Part shown: positions 10,275 through 20,089 of the stretch, one piece after another
How the letters are laid out: each line of letters begins with the position of its first letter
Numbering within the stretch: the first letter of the stretch is position 1
Assembly: GCA_029975645.1 (NCBI GenBank)
Contig: JARKOU010000152.1
Span: 1 to 52,986, forward strand
From: Actinomycetales bacterium
GTDB lineage: Bacteria > Actinomycetota > Actinomycetes > Actinomycetales > JAHECE01
Reading direction: 5' to 3'
DNA: 52,986 nt
Position numbers and translations under genes: made by a program
The notes under the pieces: model-generated
Databases searched by the model: none
What the model was told of the DNA's origin: nothing
What the model saw: only the letters and a program-made list of their open reading frames with translations

Positions 10275-10910
10275 ATGCGGTTTCGCGAGTTGTCGGTTCC
10301 CGGCGCGTGGGAGATCACTCCGAGGACGTTCACCGATCCGCGCGGGACGTTCCTCGAGTGGTTCAAGGAGGGCGCGTTCGAGCAGGTCGTGGGCCATCCC
10401 TTGAACCTCGCCCAGGCAAACTGCTCCGTCTCGGCCGCGGGTGTGCTCCGCGGTATCCACTTCGCCGAGGTCCCTCCGGGACAGGCGAAGTACGTCACGT
10501 GCCCCAAGGGCGCCGTCCTGGACGTGGCGGTCGACATACGGGTCGGTTCGCCGACGTTCGGCAGCTGGGACGCCGTGCTGCTGGACGACGTCGACCGCCG
10601 GGCCGTCTACCTGTCCGAGGGGCTGGGGCACGCGTTCCTGTCGCTCGAGGACGACTCCACCGTGGTCTACCTGTGCTCCGAGCCCTACGCCCCCGGTCGC
10701 GAACACGGGATCCATCCCCTCGACCCGGCGATCGGCATCGAGTGGCCAACAACGGCTCGGGACGGCGCGAGCATCCGCCCGCTCCTGTCGACCAAAGATG
10801 CCAGCGCCCCGAGTCTCGAGGAGATGGCTATGTCTGGGGTCCTGCCCGCCTGGGGGGTCGCGGTCGCTCATGCTGGTGGCCCGCGATTCGGGATTCCTCG
10901 AGTGACCTGA
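10275..10910 (+). CDS. rmlC: dTDP-4-dehydrorhamnose 3,5-epimerase
   Basis: 211 residues. The cupin fold is marked by LRGIHFAEVPPGQAKYV (catalytic His62, Lys72), LDVAVDIRVGSPTFG, GLGHAFLSLED, and Tyr132/Tyr138 in the VVYLCSEPYAP stretch. It epimerises C3 and C5 of dTDP-4-keto-6-deoxyglucose on the way to L-rhamnose. It completes a full rml set and stands alone on plus. The last ~25 residues are a low-complexity extension beyond the normal family end. Confidence 0.93.
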   Translation: MRFRELSVPGAWEITPRTFTDPRGTFLEWFKEGAFEQVVGHPLNLAQANCSVSAAGVLRGIHFAEVPPGQAKYVTCPKGAVLDVAVDIRVGSPTFGSWDAVLLDDVDRRAVYLSEGLGHAFLSLEDDSTVVYLCSEPYAPGREHGIHPLDPAIGIEWPTTARDGASIRPLLSTKDASAPSLEEMAMSGVLPAWGVAVAHAGGPRFGIPRVT

Positions 10911-11060
10911 GCATTCGAGATCGAGATGATTCGACCGCAAGCAGCCGACGTGCTCTGACGTGATTCCGTCGGATCCACGCCGCCTCGCTCGCGACATGCG
11001 GCATCGAGCGCTCGTTGCCGCGACCTACCACCGTCCTGCCAGCCCGTCAGGCTCGGCGCG

Positions 11061-12248
11061 ATGAGCCCTGTTCGCGTTGCCGTGCTGGACCACACCGCAG
11101 CCCTGGGGGGCGCGGAACTGGCGCTTGCCCGCCTCCTCGATGCCCTGGATCCGGTGGACGTTCAGGTCACCACCGTCCTCTTCGCCGACGGGCCTCTGCG
11201 CGGCCTCCTCGAGGACCACGGTCACGCGGTGAGCGTCCTCCCCCTCGACCAGCGCATCGCCACCGCAGAGCGGCACGCGGTGGGCGCCTCGCTCATCACC
11301 AGCGCACGTGCTGCGATCGCCGTGCTGCCCTTCGTGTGGCGCTTGGCCCGCGCACTCCGCCGCCTCGATGTCGACCTCATCCACACCACGTCGTTGAAAG
11401 CGGACCTCCTGGGGGTCCCGGCCGCGATCCTCGCCCGGCGCCCCGTGGTCTGGCACATCCACGACCGGATCAGCCCCGACTACCTCCCCCGCCCCATGGT
11501 CGCGCTGATCCGGTCGCTCGCTCGGGTGGCCCCCCGCCGCGTGCTCGTGAACTCTCACGCCACGGCGGCGACCCTCCCGAAGGTACGAACCACCGTGGCC
11601 TACCCGGGCCTCGCGCGGGAGCAGTTCGCGCCCGAACCGGGCGCTCCGGCATCGCCTGCCCGGGCGCCCGACGATCCTCGTACGGTCGGCATCCTCGGGC
11701 GCGTCTCCCCAACGAAGGGCCAACGGGAGTTCCTCCGCGCAGCCCGACGCGTACACGCCGCCCGCCCAGACGTACGGTTCCGAATCATCGGCGCGGCGCT
11801 CTTTGCTGAACAGGACTACGCGCGTCTTGTTCGCGAGGAGATCCGTGCGCTGGGGCTCCAAGACGTCGTCGCACTCGTTGGCTTCGCCTCGGACCCCGCG
11901 GCGGAACTCGACCGTCTGACGCTTTGCGTGCACGCCTCGCCCACACCCGAGCCCTTCGGCCAGGTGGTCGCGGAGGCGATGGCGCGTGGCGTCCCGGTCG
12001 TCGCAACCGCCGGCGGTGGGGTGGGGGAGATCGTCGCTCCCCCCGGCGCAGCCGAGCCGCTCGGCTGGCTCGTGCCGCCCGGAGACGTCGCAGCGCTGGC
12101 GGACGCCATCCTCGAGGCGCTCGACGATCCGGCGGAGGCCCAGCGCCGCGCCGTCGCCGCGTGGCGCTCCGTCGAGCGGCGGTTCCCCATCGCGGTGACC
12201 GCCGCGAGTGTCACCGACGTCTGGCGGAGCGTCGCACTCGGTCGATGA
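11061..12248 (+). CDS. GT4 family glycosyltransferase
   Basis: 395 residues with a two-domain GT-B fold. The N-terminal acceptor domain begins VRVAVLDHTAALGGAELAL, a GT4 start with the Gly-rich loop. The C-terminal donor domain has GILGRVSPTKGQREFLRA and the EX7E motif in PEPFGQVVAEAMARGVPVV. The donor and acceptor sugars are unknown. A 150-bp gap separates it from rmlC. Its last 38 bp overlap the convergent GT gene at 12211-13392. Confidence 0.88.
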   Translation: MSPVRVAVLDHTAALGGAELALARLLDALDPVDVQVTTVLFADGPLRGLLEDHGHAVSVLPLDQRIATAERHAVGASLITSARAAIAVLPFVWRLARALRRLDVDLIHTTSLKADLLGVPAAILARRPVVWHIHDRISPDYLPRPMVALIRSLARVAPRRVLVNSHATAATLPKVRTTVAYPGLAREQFAPEPGAPASPARAPDDPRTVGILGRVSPTKGQREFLRAARRVHAARPDVRFRIIGAALFAEQDYARLVREEIRALGLQDVVALVGFASDPAAELDRLTLCVHASPTPEPFGQVVAEAMARGVPVVATAGGGVGEIVAPPGAAEPLGWLVPPGDVAALADAILEALDDPAEAQRRAVAAWRSVERRFPIAVTAASVTDVWRSVALGR

Positions 12249-13392
12249 TCTCGCCCATCTGCGCGACGCGCTCGTCCCACGAGGGCACGGGCAGATCGGC
12301 GCCAACTGGGTAGACAGTCGGCGCCGGGAGCGCCGCCGCGACTGCCTCGACGAACTCGTCCCCGGCGGCCACCGTCACGTCCCCGCCTCCCGAGTCCCGG
12401 AAGCCTGCGACGGGTGTGCTCACCACCGGCCGGCCGACGGCCCGGTACTCGTAGTACTTGATCGGGTCGAGGCTGTCGGTGAAGGGCGTGACGACGTGCG
12501 GGACCACGAGGACGTCGGCATGCTGGAGGTAGCCGGGGACCTCCGACCGGTCTTTGGCGCCCAGGAGGAGAACACCAGCGGAGGCGAGCCGATCCCGGTC
12601 TCCGGCCGACAGCGGCGCAGGTCCCACGAGCACGAGCCGACCCCGACCGGCGATCCTCCGCGCGGTCTCGGCACACAGGCTCACGTCGATCCGGTCGGCG
12701 TGGATCGTCCCGACATACACGGCGACGGCGCCCGCGGGTAGATCAGCCGGTCGCGGCGCGGGCACTCGGTACGCCGCGACATCGACGGCGTTCGGCACGA
12801 GCGTGACCGGCCGGACCGCCCCCTTGCTGGCAGCCAAGCCGGGTGAGCACACCACAACCTCCGCGCAGCGCCCCATGAGCGTCGCCTCGTCCCGGAGGAG
12901 GCGGTCATGCTCTGCCGGGGTTCGCTCGGCCTCGAGCCAGTCGTCGGTGACGTCGTACAGCGCCGGCCAGTCGGTGGCCTCGAGGAGTGCAGCAGCGTTG
13001 GGGTCGTTCACCCATAGCACGGGGGATGTGAAGCCGAGCCCCCGAACCACCTTCAGCACCGCCCGAGCCGCGCGCGCATCCACGCGAGGGTCGAGGCGGC
13101 GGGGCAGGATCTTCGTCGGCTGATAGGTCCACAGGCGGCCGACGGCGACGCCTGGCACCCCCCGCACCGGTCTCAGCCCGCGGCCCCAGCGCGGCCGGCG
13201 TCGCATCGCGAGTCCGTGGAGCGGGTCGGCAGCCGGCTCGACGAAGACCACCCGCAGCCCAGGATCGGCGCGCAGGAGGCCTGCGACGAGGTACTGGTTC
13301 CGCCGCCACACGCCGTCCCACGCTTCGAGCGAGGCGACGACGAGGTCCGTCCGCCCCGTCTCGGACCTCTCAACCTCGGCCAAGCGCGTCAT
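12211..13392 (-). CDS. GT-B glycosyltransferase (TuaH-like)
   Basis: 393 residues. Early features are LVVASLEAWDGVWRRNQYL and LYDVTDDWLEA, resembling TuaH-type proteins. The donor domain has AVYVGTIHADRIDV and DPIKYYEYRAVGRPVVSTPV. Last gene of a four-GT minus-strand operon; its ATG overlaps the preceding TGA (ATGA at 13389-13392). Its 3' end overlaps the plus-strand GT by 38 bp. The substrate cannot be determined. Confidence 0.85.
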   Translation of the reverse strand: MTRLAEVERSETGRTDLVVASLEAWDGVWRRNQYLVAGLLRADPGLRVVFVEPAADPLHGLAMRRRPRWGRGLRPVRGVPGVAVGRLWTYQPTKILPRRLDPRVDARAARAVLKVVRGLGFTSPVLWVNDPNAAALLEATDWPALYDVTDDWLEAERTPAEHDRLLRDEATLMGRCAEVVVCSPGLAASKGAVRPVTLVPNAVDVAAYRVPAPRPADLPAGAVAVYVGTIHADRIDVSLCAETARRIAGRGRLVLVGPAPLSAGDRDRLASAGVLLLGAKDRSEVPGYLQHADVLVVPHVVTPFTDSLDPIKYYEYRAVGRPVVSTPVAGFRDSGGGDVTVAAGDEFVEAVAAALPAPTVYPVGADLPVPSWDERVAQMGEIIDRVRRSARRR

Positions 13393-14450
13393 CGCAGCAC
13401 ACTCCGGTAGACCGCGACGGTCGCCTCTTCCTGCGCGCGGAGTGTGAAATGGGCCCGCTGGTAGTCACGGAGCGCATCGCCGTAGGCGAACCGCACTGAC
13501 GGGTTTCCGGCGAGCGCTACGAGCGCGCGCCCGGCCGTCCAAGCATCTCCTGGGGGGAAGAGCGCCGCGCCACCGACGGCGCCGACCGTCTCCACATGCC
13601 CGCCCGCCTCGGCGGCTACCACCGGTAGACCCGCGGCCATTGCCTCCACCACGGTGAGGCCCAGACCCTCCGCAGCGCACGGCGCGAGCAGGATCGATGC
13701 CCGCCTCATGAGCAGGCCCATGTCCGCCTGGCGGCCGAGGAATCGCACCGCCCCTTCGATATCGAGGCTGGCGGCGAGCGCCTCGAGCGCGTCTCGCTGC
13801 GCGCCATTGCCGGCAATCTCCAGGCGCCATCCCGAGGCAGCGAGCCCGGAAGCGGCGAATGCACGGATCGCGACATCGGTGTCCTTCTCGCCCTCGAGTC
13901 GCTGAGCCACGAGAATGACCGGCTCCCGGCCCGCGGAAGGCGCACCCGGCACAACGGGAACCCCGGGATGGATGACCACGCTTCGCCCTTCCACATGATC
14001 GGCCACATAGCGACTAATGGCGATCTGCGCCGATACCCGCGGCGCAACGGCCAACCCGACCGCCTTTCCGGCCGGTCCCGTGCCACGCCGGGCGGCGAAG
14101 TGCCGGGTGGTCACGACGGGCACGCGGAGCGCCCGGGGTGCGAGGAGTGCAGCGAATTCGGCCGCCGTCATGTGGACATGGAGGATGTCGCAGTCCGCGA
14201 AGGCCTCGATGCCTCGCGCCGTCGCCCAGGTGGTCACGGCCGGACGCCTAGGCACAGGCCTCCGGCCGATGGCGGTCGCCATGAGGTCCGGGTCGCCTCC
14301 GATCACCGCCACCTGGTGGCCGGCGTCGGACTGCGCGGCAGCGAGCGACGCCACGTGCCGCTCCACGCCCGCGAAACCGTCCGACCGCACCGCGTGCAGG
14401 ATCCGCAGAGGCGCCATCGTCCGGCCACGCGCGCCGGGAATGTCACTCAC
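13389..14450 (-). CDS. GT4 family glycosyltransferase
   Basis: 353 residues from GTG 14450, which overlaps the previous stop by 4 bases (GTGA). A second possible start is the ATG of MAPLRILHAV a few codons later. The acceptor domain contains LRILHAVRSDGFAGVERHVASL. The donor domain contains PVILVAQRLEGEKDTDVAI and the EX7E motif EGLGLTVVEAMAAGLPVVA. Third gene of the four-GT operon. Probably adds one residue to the repeat unit. Confidence 0.87.
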   Translation of the reverse strand: MSDIPGARGRTMAPLRILHAVRSDGFAGVERHVASLAAAQSDAGHQVAVIGGDPDLMATAIGRRPVPRRPAVTTWATARGIEAFADCDILHVHMTAAEFAALLAPRALRVPVVTTRHFAARRGTGPAGKAVGLAVAPRVSAQIAISRYVADHVEGRSVVIHPGVPVVPGAPSAGREPVILVAQRLEGEKDTDVAIRAFAASGLAASGWRLEIAGNGAQRDALEALAASLDIEGAVRFLGRQADMGLLMRRASILLAPCAAEGLGLTVVEAMAAGLPVVAAEAGGHVETVGAVGGAALFPPGDAWTAGRALVALAGNPSVRFAYGDALRDYQRAHFTLRAQEEATVAVYRSVLR

Positions 14451-15577
14451 ATGGCCTCCCGCGCGGCCCGCACCTGGTCCACGAGGGTCAGGTACTGCTC
14501 GGCGATGCGCGGCCAGGCATGCCGCTCGGCCGACGCGCGTGAGCGCTCGCGCCACCCGACCCGGTCACCCGCCGCCACGTCCCGCCATCGCCTCGCAAGG
14601 TCCGCGGCCGTCCGTTCGATGAGGTAGCCGTTCTCGCCGTCGCGAATGAGGTCCGGCGCGTAGCCCACTCGGGTGGACAGTACGGGCAGACCGCAGGCGA
14701 GCGCCTCGAGCACCACCAGGGCATTGGCCTCGTAGGCGCTCGGCAGAACGAGCACGTCCGCGGCGTGGAGGAAGGGTCGCGGATCGGCCTGCGTTCCGAC
14801 CAGACGCACGTGGGAGGCCACGCCGAGGGCCTCGGCCGACCGCCGCGCCTCGGCGACCATCGGCGGAGTGCCGCCCACCACCAGCAGGTGAACGTCGAGC
14901 GAGACCTCGGGGAGCGCCGCCAGCGCCACGTCGAGGCCCTTGCGCTCGAACTCGTGCCCCACGAAGACCGCCACCATCTGGTCCTTACCCAGCCCGAGCG
15001 CCGCGCGGGCCTCGGCGCGCTCGACGGCCGTGGGCGGGGCGAATCTCTCGGTGTCCACCCCGTTGCTGATGACCACGGCCCGCGGCCGGACGCGTCGATA
15101 GGTGTGGAGCAGCAGACGCCGCTCGCCCTCCGTCAGGTTGACGACGACGTCGTGGATGCGGCTTGCGTACCGGATCGTGTCGCGCAGGGCGGTGAAGAGG
15201 TGGAGGGGGTTGCGGGTCATCCGCCAGGCGTAGCCGCCGCGCGCCTTCATGGCCGCGCGCAGGATCCCGTGGTTGACGTAGATGTGGCCGGCGAGGGCAT
15301 CGTTGTGGCAGATGGCGACGGCGTGCGGTCGTCGACGCAGGTAGCGGCGGGCCAGGACCGTGCCCACCGTGGAGAACCACCCCACGCGCAGGGCCAGCGC
15401 GACCTTGCCGCGCGCCCCCGGACCGGGTTGCGGCAGCCGGTCACCTCGGGCCTCGGTCATGGTGAAGCGCTCGGTCTGCACTCCCGCCCGGCGGAACTCG
15501 CGCTCCAGGTGGTAGGCCACGCCCTCGGCGCCGGTCCCGGGCGAGACGAATGGCACGATCTGCACGATGCGTGTCAT
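14447..15577 (-). CDS. GT4 family glycosyltransferase
   Basis: 376 residues, starting MTRIVQIVPFVSPGTGAEGV. The donor domain has VAVFVGHEFERKGLDVALAA and EANALVVLEALACGLPVLS, the EX7E motif. The ATG at 15577 overlaps the stop of the preceding GT (ATGA). The start was set there although the frame runs open far upstream through the antisense of the next gene. Second gene of the operon. Confidence 0.88.
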   Translation of the reverse strand: MTRIVQIVPFVSPGTGAEGVAYHLEREFRRAGVQTERFTMTEARGDRLPQPGPGARGKVALALRVGWFSTVGTVLARRYLRRRPHAVAICHNDALAGHIYVNHGILRAAMKARGGYAWRMTRNPLHLFTALRDTIRYASRIHDVVVNLTEGERRLLLHTYRRVRPRAVVISNGVDTERFAPPTAVERAEARAALGLGKDQMVAVFVGHEFERKGLDVALAALPEVSLDVHLLVVGGTPPMVAEARRSAEALGVASHVRLVGTQADPRPFLHAADVLVLPSAYEANALVVLEALACGLPVLSTRVGYAPDLIRDGENGYLIERTAADLARRWRDVAAGDRVGWRERSRASAERHAWPRIAEQYLTLVDQVRAAREAM

Positions 15578-16632
15578 CCCGATGCCACCGCGGACCAGAC
15601 GGCCGCGTGCCCGGCGGCGCTCCGCTCCCAGGTGAACTCGCGGGCGCGGTCTCGCCCACGGGCAACCGTCGCGGCCACGCCCGCTCCTCCCGAGACCGCC
15701 CACAGCACGCCCTGCGCGATGTCGTCCGGTGACGGTTCGACGAGGACAGCGCCGTCGCCCACCACCTCGGGCAGGGAACTTGTCCGAGCCGCGACCACGG
15801 GCACGCCTGCGGCCATGCCTTCCAGCGCGGGCAGTCCGAACCCCTCGTAGAGCGAGGGGACCACCACTGCCGCGGCCGCGGCGATCACCCGGGTCAGGAG
15901 GCCCTCCGGAAGTCGGCCAACGAGCCTGACCCGCGGCGCCCCCGCGAACAACTCGGTGCGCCGCGGGTGCGCCGGCCCCGAGAGGACGAGCGTGAGATCC
16001 GGCCGTGAACTGTGGATCTTGATCCACGCCGCCGCGAGGCCGTCGAGGTTCTTGCGGATCGACGCACCTCCCGCGTGCAGCACGTAGGGGCCGGTAATGC
16101 CCAGGCCCGAGAGGGCTGCCTGATCCGCGGGTTCGGCGTCGAAGAACCGGCGGTCCACGCCGTTGTGCACCACGTGCGGATCGGCAATGCCGAGAAGGTC
16201 CACCGCCTCCTGGGCGCTGAAGTTCGAGACGCAGATCACGGCCGCCGCCCGGCGGGCTTCCTGGGCAGCCGCCCGCACCGGAGCGGACTCGTCCGCGAAC
16301 TTCCACGCCACCACATCGTGCAGAGTGATGACCTCGCGGTCCGATGCAGGAGGCAACTCGAGGTTCATCCGATGGACGACGGCGCCGCGCGGGTACACCA
16401 CACGACCGAGCGCGCGGCGGGGTCCGGCGCCGGCGGTCGTCAGGCGGCCCATCGGGAGGCGGACGGTCCCGGGGAGCGGCGAGCGCAGGGATCGGGCGAT
16501 CATCCGGTCCACCCGCCAGGGCGTCCCGTGGGCGGCCAGTGCCGCCGTCGCCCGCGACGCGATCTGCTCCTGGTACGCCTGGGCTCCCATGGGTGCATCG
16601 ACGGCACTCGTGGCGATGACCAGGCGCGGCAT
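15574..16632 (-). CDS. GT4 family glycosyltransferase
   Basis: 352 residues, ATG 16632 with AGGGG 8 nt upstream. Typical GT4 features are VITLHDVVAWKF, AVICVSNFSAQEAVDLLG, VVHNGVDRRFF, YVLHAGGASIRKNLDGL and the EX7E motif EGFGLPALEGMAAGVPVVA. It resembles mannosyl- or rhamnosyltransferases of O-antigen loci, but the sequence does not settle the sugar. First gene of the minus operon, divergent from the GT at 16705. Confidence 0.88.
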   Translation of the reverse strand: MPRLVIATSAVDAPMGAQAYQEQIASRATAALAAHGTPWRVDRMIARSLRSPLPGTVRLPMGRLTTAGAGPRRALGRVVYPRGAVVHRMNLELPPASDREVITLHDVVAWKFADESAPVRAAAQEARRAAAVICVSNFSAQEAVDLLGIADPHVVHNGVDRRFFDAEPADQAALSGLGITGPYVLHAGGASIRKNLDGLAAAWIKIHSSRPDLTLVLSGPAHPRRTELFAGAPRVRLVGRLPEGLLTRVIAAAAAVVVPSLYEGFGLPALEGMAAGVPVVAARTSSLPEVVGDGAVLVEPSPDDIAQGVLWAVSGGAGVAATVARGRDRAREFTWERSAAGHAAVWSAVASG

Positions 16633-16704
16633 CCGGGAGACCCCTGCTTCGAGACGGCAATGGACAGCTCGCTCATGATGTCACGCAGGCCGTAGGGTCG
16701 CCCG

Positions 16705-17925
16705 GTGAGGCCCTCCACCCCGGCCACGACGGCACGGGCGCCAGGCCGGCGGTCGCGCCGCATCGCGCTCGTGTCCTCGTCCTACCACCCCTACACCGGG
16801 GGCGTCGAGGAGCACACCCGCAACGTCGCCAAGGAACTCCGCTCCCGGGGGCACCGGGTGGTCGTGTGGACCACAGACCGCGGAGAGCACCTCGGCGTTC
16901 GTCGCGTGGATGGCGTCGAGGTGCGGTACCTCGCGTGCCCCCAACCGAGCGGTTCGATCCGGGGCGTGGCGCGCTTCGTTTGGGAGTTCCCGCGGGCGGC
17001 ATGGGACTGGCTCCAGGCCTGGCGAGCCGCTCGTCCCGAGGTGCTGCACGTCCAGTGTTTCGGACCGAACGGACTGTACGCGCTCGCCCTGCACGCGCTC
17101 ACGCGCACCCCGCTGATCGTGTCCGCCCACGGCGAGACGTTCATGGACGATCACGACGTCTTCGAGACCTCTCGGATCGTCCGGTCCGGCCTCGTGCGCT
17201 CCCTCCGGGCCGCAGCCGCGGTCACCGGGTGCTCGCAGATGGTGCTGGACGACCTGCGGGACCGCTTCGGCGGGACGGGTGGCGTGGTGGTGCCCAATGG
17301 CGTGGACCTCGAGGAGCCGTCCCAGGTGGGCGGAGGGCGGGACACAGGACCGCAGGAGGAGCCAGACCGTGCCAAGGCGCCCCTTGTCCTTGCGCTCGGT
17401 CGCGTCCAGCGGGTGAAGGGGTTCGACCTCCTCTTGCGGGCCTTCGCGCACGCCGACCTGCCCGACGACGCACGCCTGGTGATCGGAGGCGACGGCGAGG
17501 CACTCTCATCGCTGAAGTCTCTTGCAGCGATGCTCGGGCTCACCGACCGGGTGGACTTCCCCGGGCGCCTCTCCCGACCTCAGGTTGCCGCCGTTATGGC
17601 TCGGGCGACCGTGTTGGTGGTCCCCAGCCGCCTGGAGGCGTTCGGCATCGTGGTCCTGGAGGGCTGGCGGGCCGGGGTCCCCGTGATCGCGACGAATCGC
17701 GGTGGACCGAGCGAGTTCGTCACGCATGGTGTGGACGGCCTGCTGGTGGACCCGGAGGACATCCGCGCCCTGGCCGAGGCGATCTCCGCCGTCGTCCGCG
17801 ACGTCGCCATGGCCGGGCGCCTCGGTGCCGCCGGCGCGGCCCGCGTCCGCGACTTCACGTGGATGCGGACCGCGCGGATGTACGAGGGGATCTACCGGGA
17901 ACTCGTCGGCAGGCAGGAGCGGTAG
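16705..17925 (+). CDS. GT4 family glycosyltransferase
   Basis: 406 residues, GTG start at 16705 with AGGG upstream. The acceptor domain has ALVSSSYHPYTGGVEEHTRNVA, the donor domain VLALGRVQRVKGFDLLLRAF, and the EX7E motif is EAFGIVVLEGWRAGVPVIA. The first ~18 residues are Arg-rich and may be a non-native extension. Its last 34 bp overlap the convergent GT at 17892-19091. Confidence 0.88.
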   Translation: MRPSTPATTARAPGRRSRRIALVSSSYHPYTGGVEEHTRNVAKELRSRGHRVVVWTTDRGEHLGVRRVDGVEVRYLACPQPSGSIRGVARFVWEFPRAAWDWLQAWRAARPEVLHVQCFGPNGLYALALHALTRTPLIVSAHGETFMDDHDVFETSRIVRSGLVRSLRAAAAVTGCSQMVLDDLRDRFGGTGGVVVPNGVDLEEPSQVGGGRDTGPQEEPDRAKAPLVLALGRVQRVKGFDLLLRAFAHADLPDDARLVIGGDGEALSSLKSLAAMLGLTDRVDFPGRLSRPQVAAVMARATVLVVPSRLEAFGIVVLEGWRAGVPVIATNRGGPSEFVTHGVDGLLVDPEDIRALAEAISAVVRDVAMAGRLGAAGAARVRDFTWMRTARMYEGIYRELVGRQER

Positions 17926-19091
17926 ACGGCGCCGAGGCGCGGAGCCTGCGTTTTCGCCGAGTATCTCTCGTGGAAGAGCGCGTGCGCGGCCAGGGAGGCC
18001 CGCGCCCATGTGGACGGATCGAGGAGCTCCTCCACCGCCGACTCGACGGCGTGCGGGTCTCCGGTCCGCGCCACGCGCCCGGCGCCGCCGGTCACCATCT
18101 CCGGAAGGGCGCGGTAGTCGGAGACGACGAGCGGGATCCCGAGCGCGAGCGCCTCCATCGGCCCGTACGGCAGGCCGTCGAAGCGCGAGGGGTAGACGAA
18201 CAGGTCGATCCCGGGCAGGACCTCGCCCAGGAGCTGCTCCCGGGGGACGAACGGCAGCCACCGGACGCCCCGCGCCTCGAGGTCCTGCGCGGACTCGCGC
18301 GGCGCGGACCCGACCACGGTCAGTCGCAGGTCGGGATGGCGCCGCCGCAGCTCGGCGTGCGCCGCGAGGACCAGCGGCCCACCCTTCGCGTCGAAGTCCT
18401 TCGCCACGAACCCCAGGTGGGCCGGGCGGGCACCGGGCGCCCGGATCGGCACAGGTCCGGGGGCGGGTAGGTAGTTGGGCACGACGTCGACGAGGGCGCC
18501 CGGGAAGCCCCGCTGTACCACCCAGTCCCGCAGGTAATCGCTGAAGGCCACGAACCGACTCGCGCGGCCGAGCCGGCGAGCGCAGAGCGCCGCGTCCCAG
18601 ACCCGCCCCACGGCGTCGTCAAATCGCTCGGCACGGGTGATGCGGGACCGGCCCCACCCCCAGGCGTCCCGGTAGACCCACTCCAGAGGCCCAGCCGCGC
18701 TGGCCACGAGGGGTGGCGTCGGCCCGAGGAAGCGGGTGTGGAAGACGTGGACATGGATCACGTCGTACACCCCGGAGGCCACCTGGAAGATCCGCAGGCT
18801 CTCCCGGTACGCCCCGGCCGCCCGGCGCAGTCCGGCCTCTCCCTTGCGCCAGGCGGCGGCGCCGAGGTGCCGTGCCACGGACCGCGGGCCCTCCCGGCGC
18901 CGGACGCTCGCCGCGAGTGCCCCGCGCGAGCCGACGTCGGTGAGGGTGCCGTCCCGAAGCGCCCGGTCGTAGGTGGTGTACGCGACGCCCTCCGGCGGGT
19001 TGGCCAGGAGCTGCTCGGTGTAGGTGACGTCGCCGGAGTGCGGGTCCACACCGCCCACGGCGCTGACGAGCAGCACGCGTATCGGCTCCAC
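17892..19091 (-). CDS. GT4 family glycosyltransferase
   Basis: 399 residues. GTG 19091 was chosen because GAGAGGGG lies 6 nt before it and the protein then starts at VEPIRVLLVSAVGGVDPHSG. The donor domain has LGFVAKDFDAKGGPLVLAAH and RFDGLPYGPMEALALGIPLV, where Asp replaces the first Glu of the usual EX7E motif. A single-gene unit, convergent with the GT at 16705 and divergent from the GT2 at 19181. Confidence 0.85.
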   Translation of the reverse strand: MEPIRVLLVSAVGGVDPHSGDVTYTEQLLANPPEGVAYTTYDRALRDGTLTDVGSRGALAASVRRREGPRSVARHLGAAAWRKGEAGLRRAAGAYRESLRIFQVASGVYDVIHVHVFHTRFLGPTPPLVASAAGPLEWVYRDAWGWGRSRITRAERFDDAVGRVWDAALCARRLGRASRFVAFSDYLRDWVVQRGFPGALVDVVPNYLPAPGPVPIRAPGARPAHLGFVAKDFDAKGGPLVLAAHAELRRRHPDLRLTVVGSAPRESAQDLEARGVRWLPFVPREQLLGEVLPGIDLFVYPSRFDGLPYGPMEALALGIPLVVSDYRALPEMVTGGAGRVARTGDPHAVESAVEELLDPSTWARASLAAHALFHERYSAKTQAPRLGAVYRSCLPTSSR

Positions 19092-19180
19092 TGCACCCCT
19101 CTCGCCTCGCGGCCGTCCTGGAGCCGAGAGTAGTTCCGCCGGACCGGGGCAGGGCACCTGCCCGGGGTAGGGTCCGCACC

Positions 19181-20089
19181 GTGCCCCAGGTAAGCGTGGT
19201 CGTTCCCGCGTACAACCCGGGCGCCTTCCTAGCGCGCGCGCTGGACAGCGTCCTGGCCCAGACGTTCGGCGACCTCGAGTGCATCGTGGTGGATGACGGG
19301 TCAGCCGAGGACCTGGGGTGGGTTCAGCGGCACGCAGACCCTCGTGTGGTGCTGCACCGTCAGCCCAATCGCGGCGTCTCCGTGGCCCGGAACGTCGGCG
19401 TCACCCTGGCCCGCTCCCCGATCATCGCGTTCCTCGACCAGGACGACGAATGGCTGCCGGACAAGCTCGGCCGCCAGATGGCCGCATACGCCGCGGAACC
19501 CACCGCGTCATTCGCGCACACCGGGCTGATCTGGGTGCTGCCCACCGGCTCCCTGACGGCCCCAGCCCCGGCCGTCACCTATCTCGAGTTGTTGCGCGGC
19601 GCACAGCACGTCTGCCTCAGCAGCCTCCTCGTTCCCGCGGAGCATTACTGGGCCGTGGGCGGCCATTCCCCGCTCCTGGCGCAGCAGCAGGACTTCGACC
19701 TCTTCCTGCGGCTCCTCCGCGTCTTCGGCCCGCCGGTGCGCGTCGCCGAGCCCCTGGTCCGCTACCACGTGCACGGCCAGAACGCCTCAGCGGACTACCG
19801 GACGGCCGTCCGCGAGTCGCGCGGAGTGCTCGAGGCCCATCGCCTGCGCGGTGCTCAGTCCGGGGACCGGCTGGCGGCCGAGGCGGCCGCGCAGGGACTG
19901 GCCAACGCACAGCGCCTGTACGCCTTCCAGGCCCTGGACGCCGCACGGGAGACCTGGCGCGAAGGCCCACGACTGCGCGCGCTCGGCCACCTGCGCGACG
20001 CGTGGCGCCTGAGCCGCGCCACAGTCGCCGCGAGCGCGGCAGACCACCTGCGGCGATCTGGCCCCCCTACCGCACCGGGCCCTCGGTGA
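19181..20089 (+). CDS. GT2 family glycosyltransferase
   Basis: 302 residues. GT-A fold with QVSVVVPAYNPGAFLARALD, CIVVDDGSAED, RGVSVARNVGV and the metal-binding DQDD in FLDQDDEWLPDKL. Soluble, with no membrane helix. Similar in order of motifs to the GT2 at 28803. Its last 23 bp overlap the convergent GT2 at 20067. Confidence 0.88.
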   Translation: MPQVSVVVPAYNPGAFLARALDSVLAQTFGDLECIVVDDGSAEDLGWVQRHADPRVVLHRQPNRGVSVARNVGVTLARSPIIAFLDQDDEWLPDKLGRQMAAYAAEPTASFAHTGLIWVLPTGSLTAPAPAVTYLELLRGAQHVCLSSLLVPAEHYWAVGGHSPLLAQQQDFDLFLRLLRVFGPPVRVAEPLVRYHVHGQNASADYRTAVRESRGVLEAHRLRGAQSGDRLAAEAAAQGLANAQRLYAFQALDAARETWREGPRLRALGHLRDAWRLSRATVAASAADHLRRSGPPTAPGPR

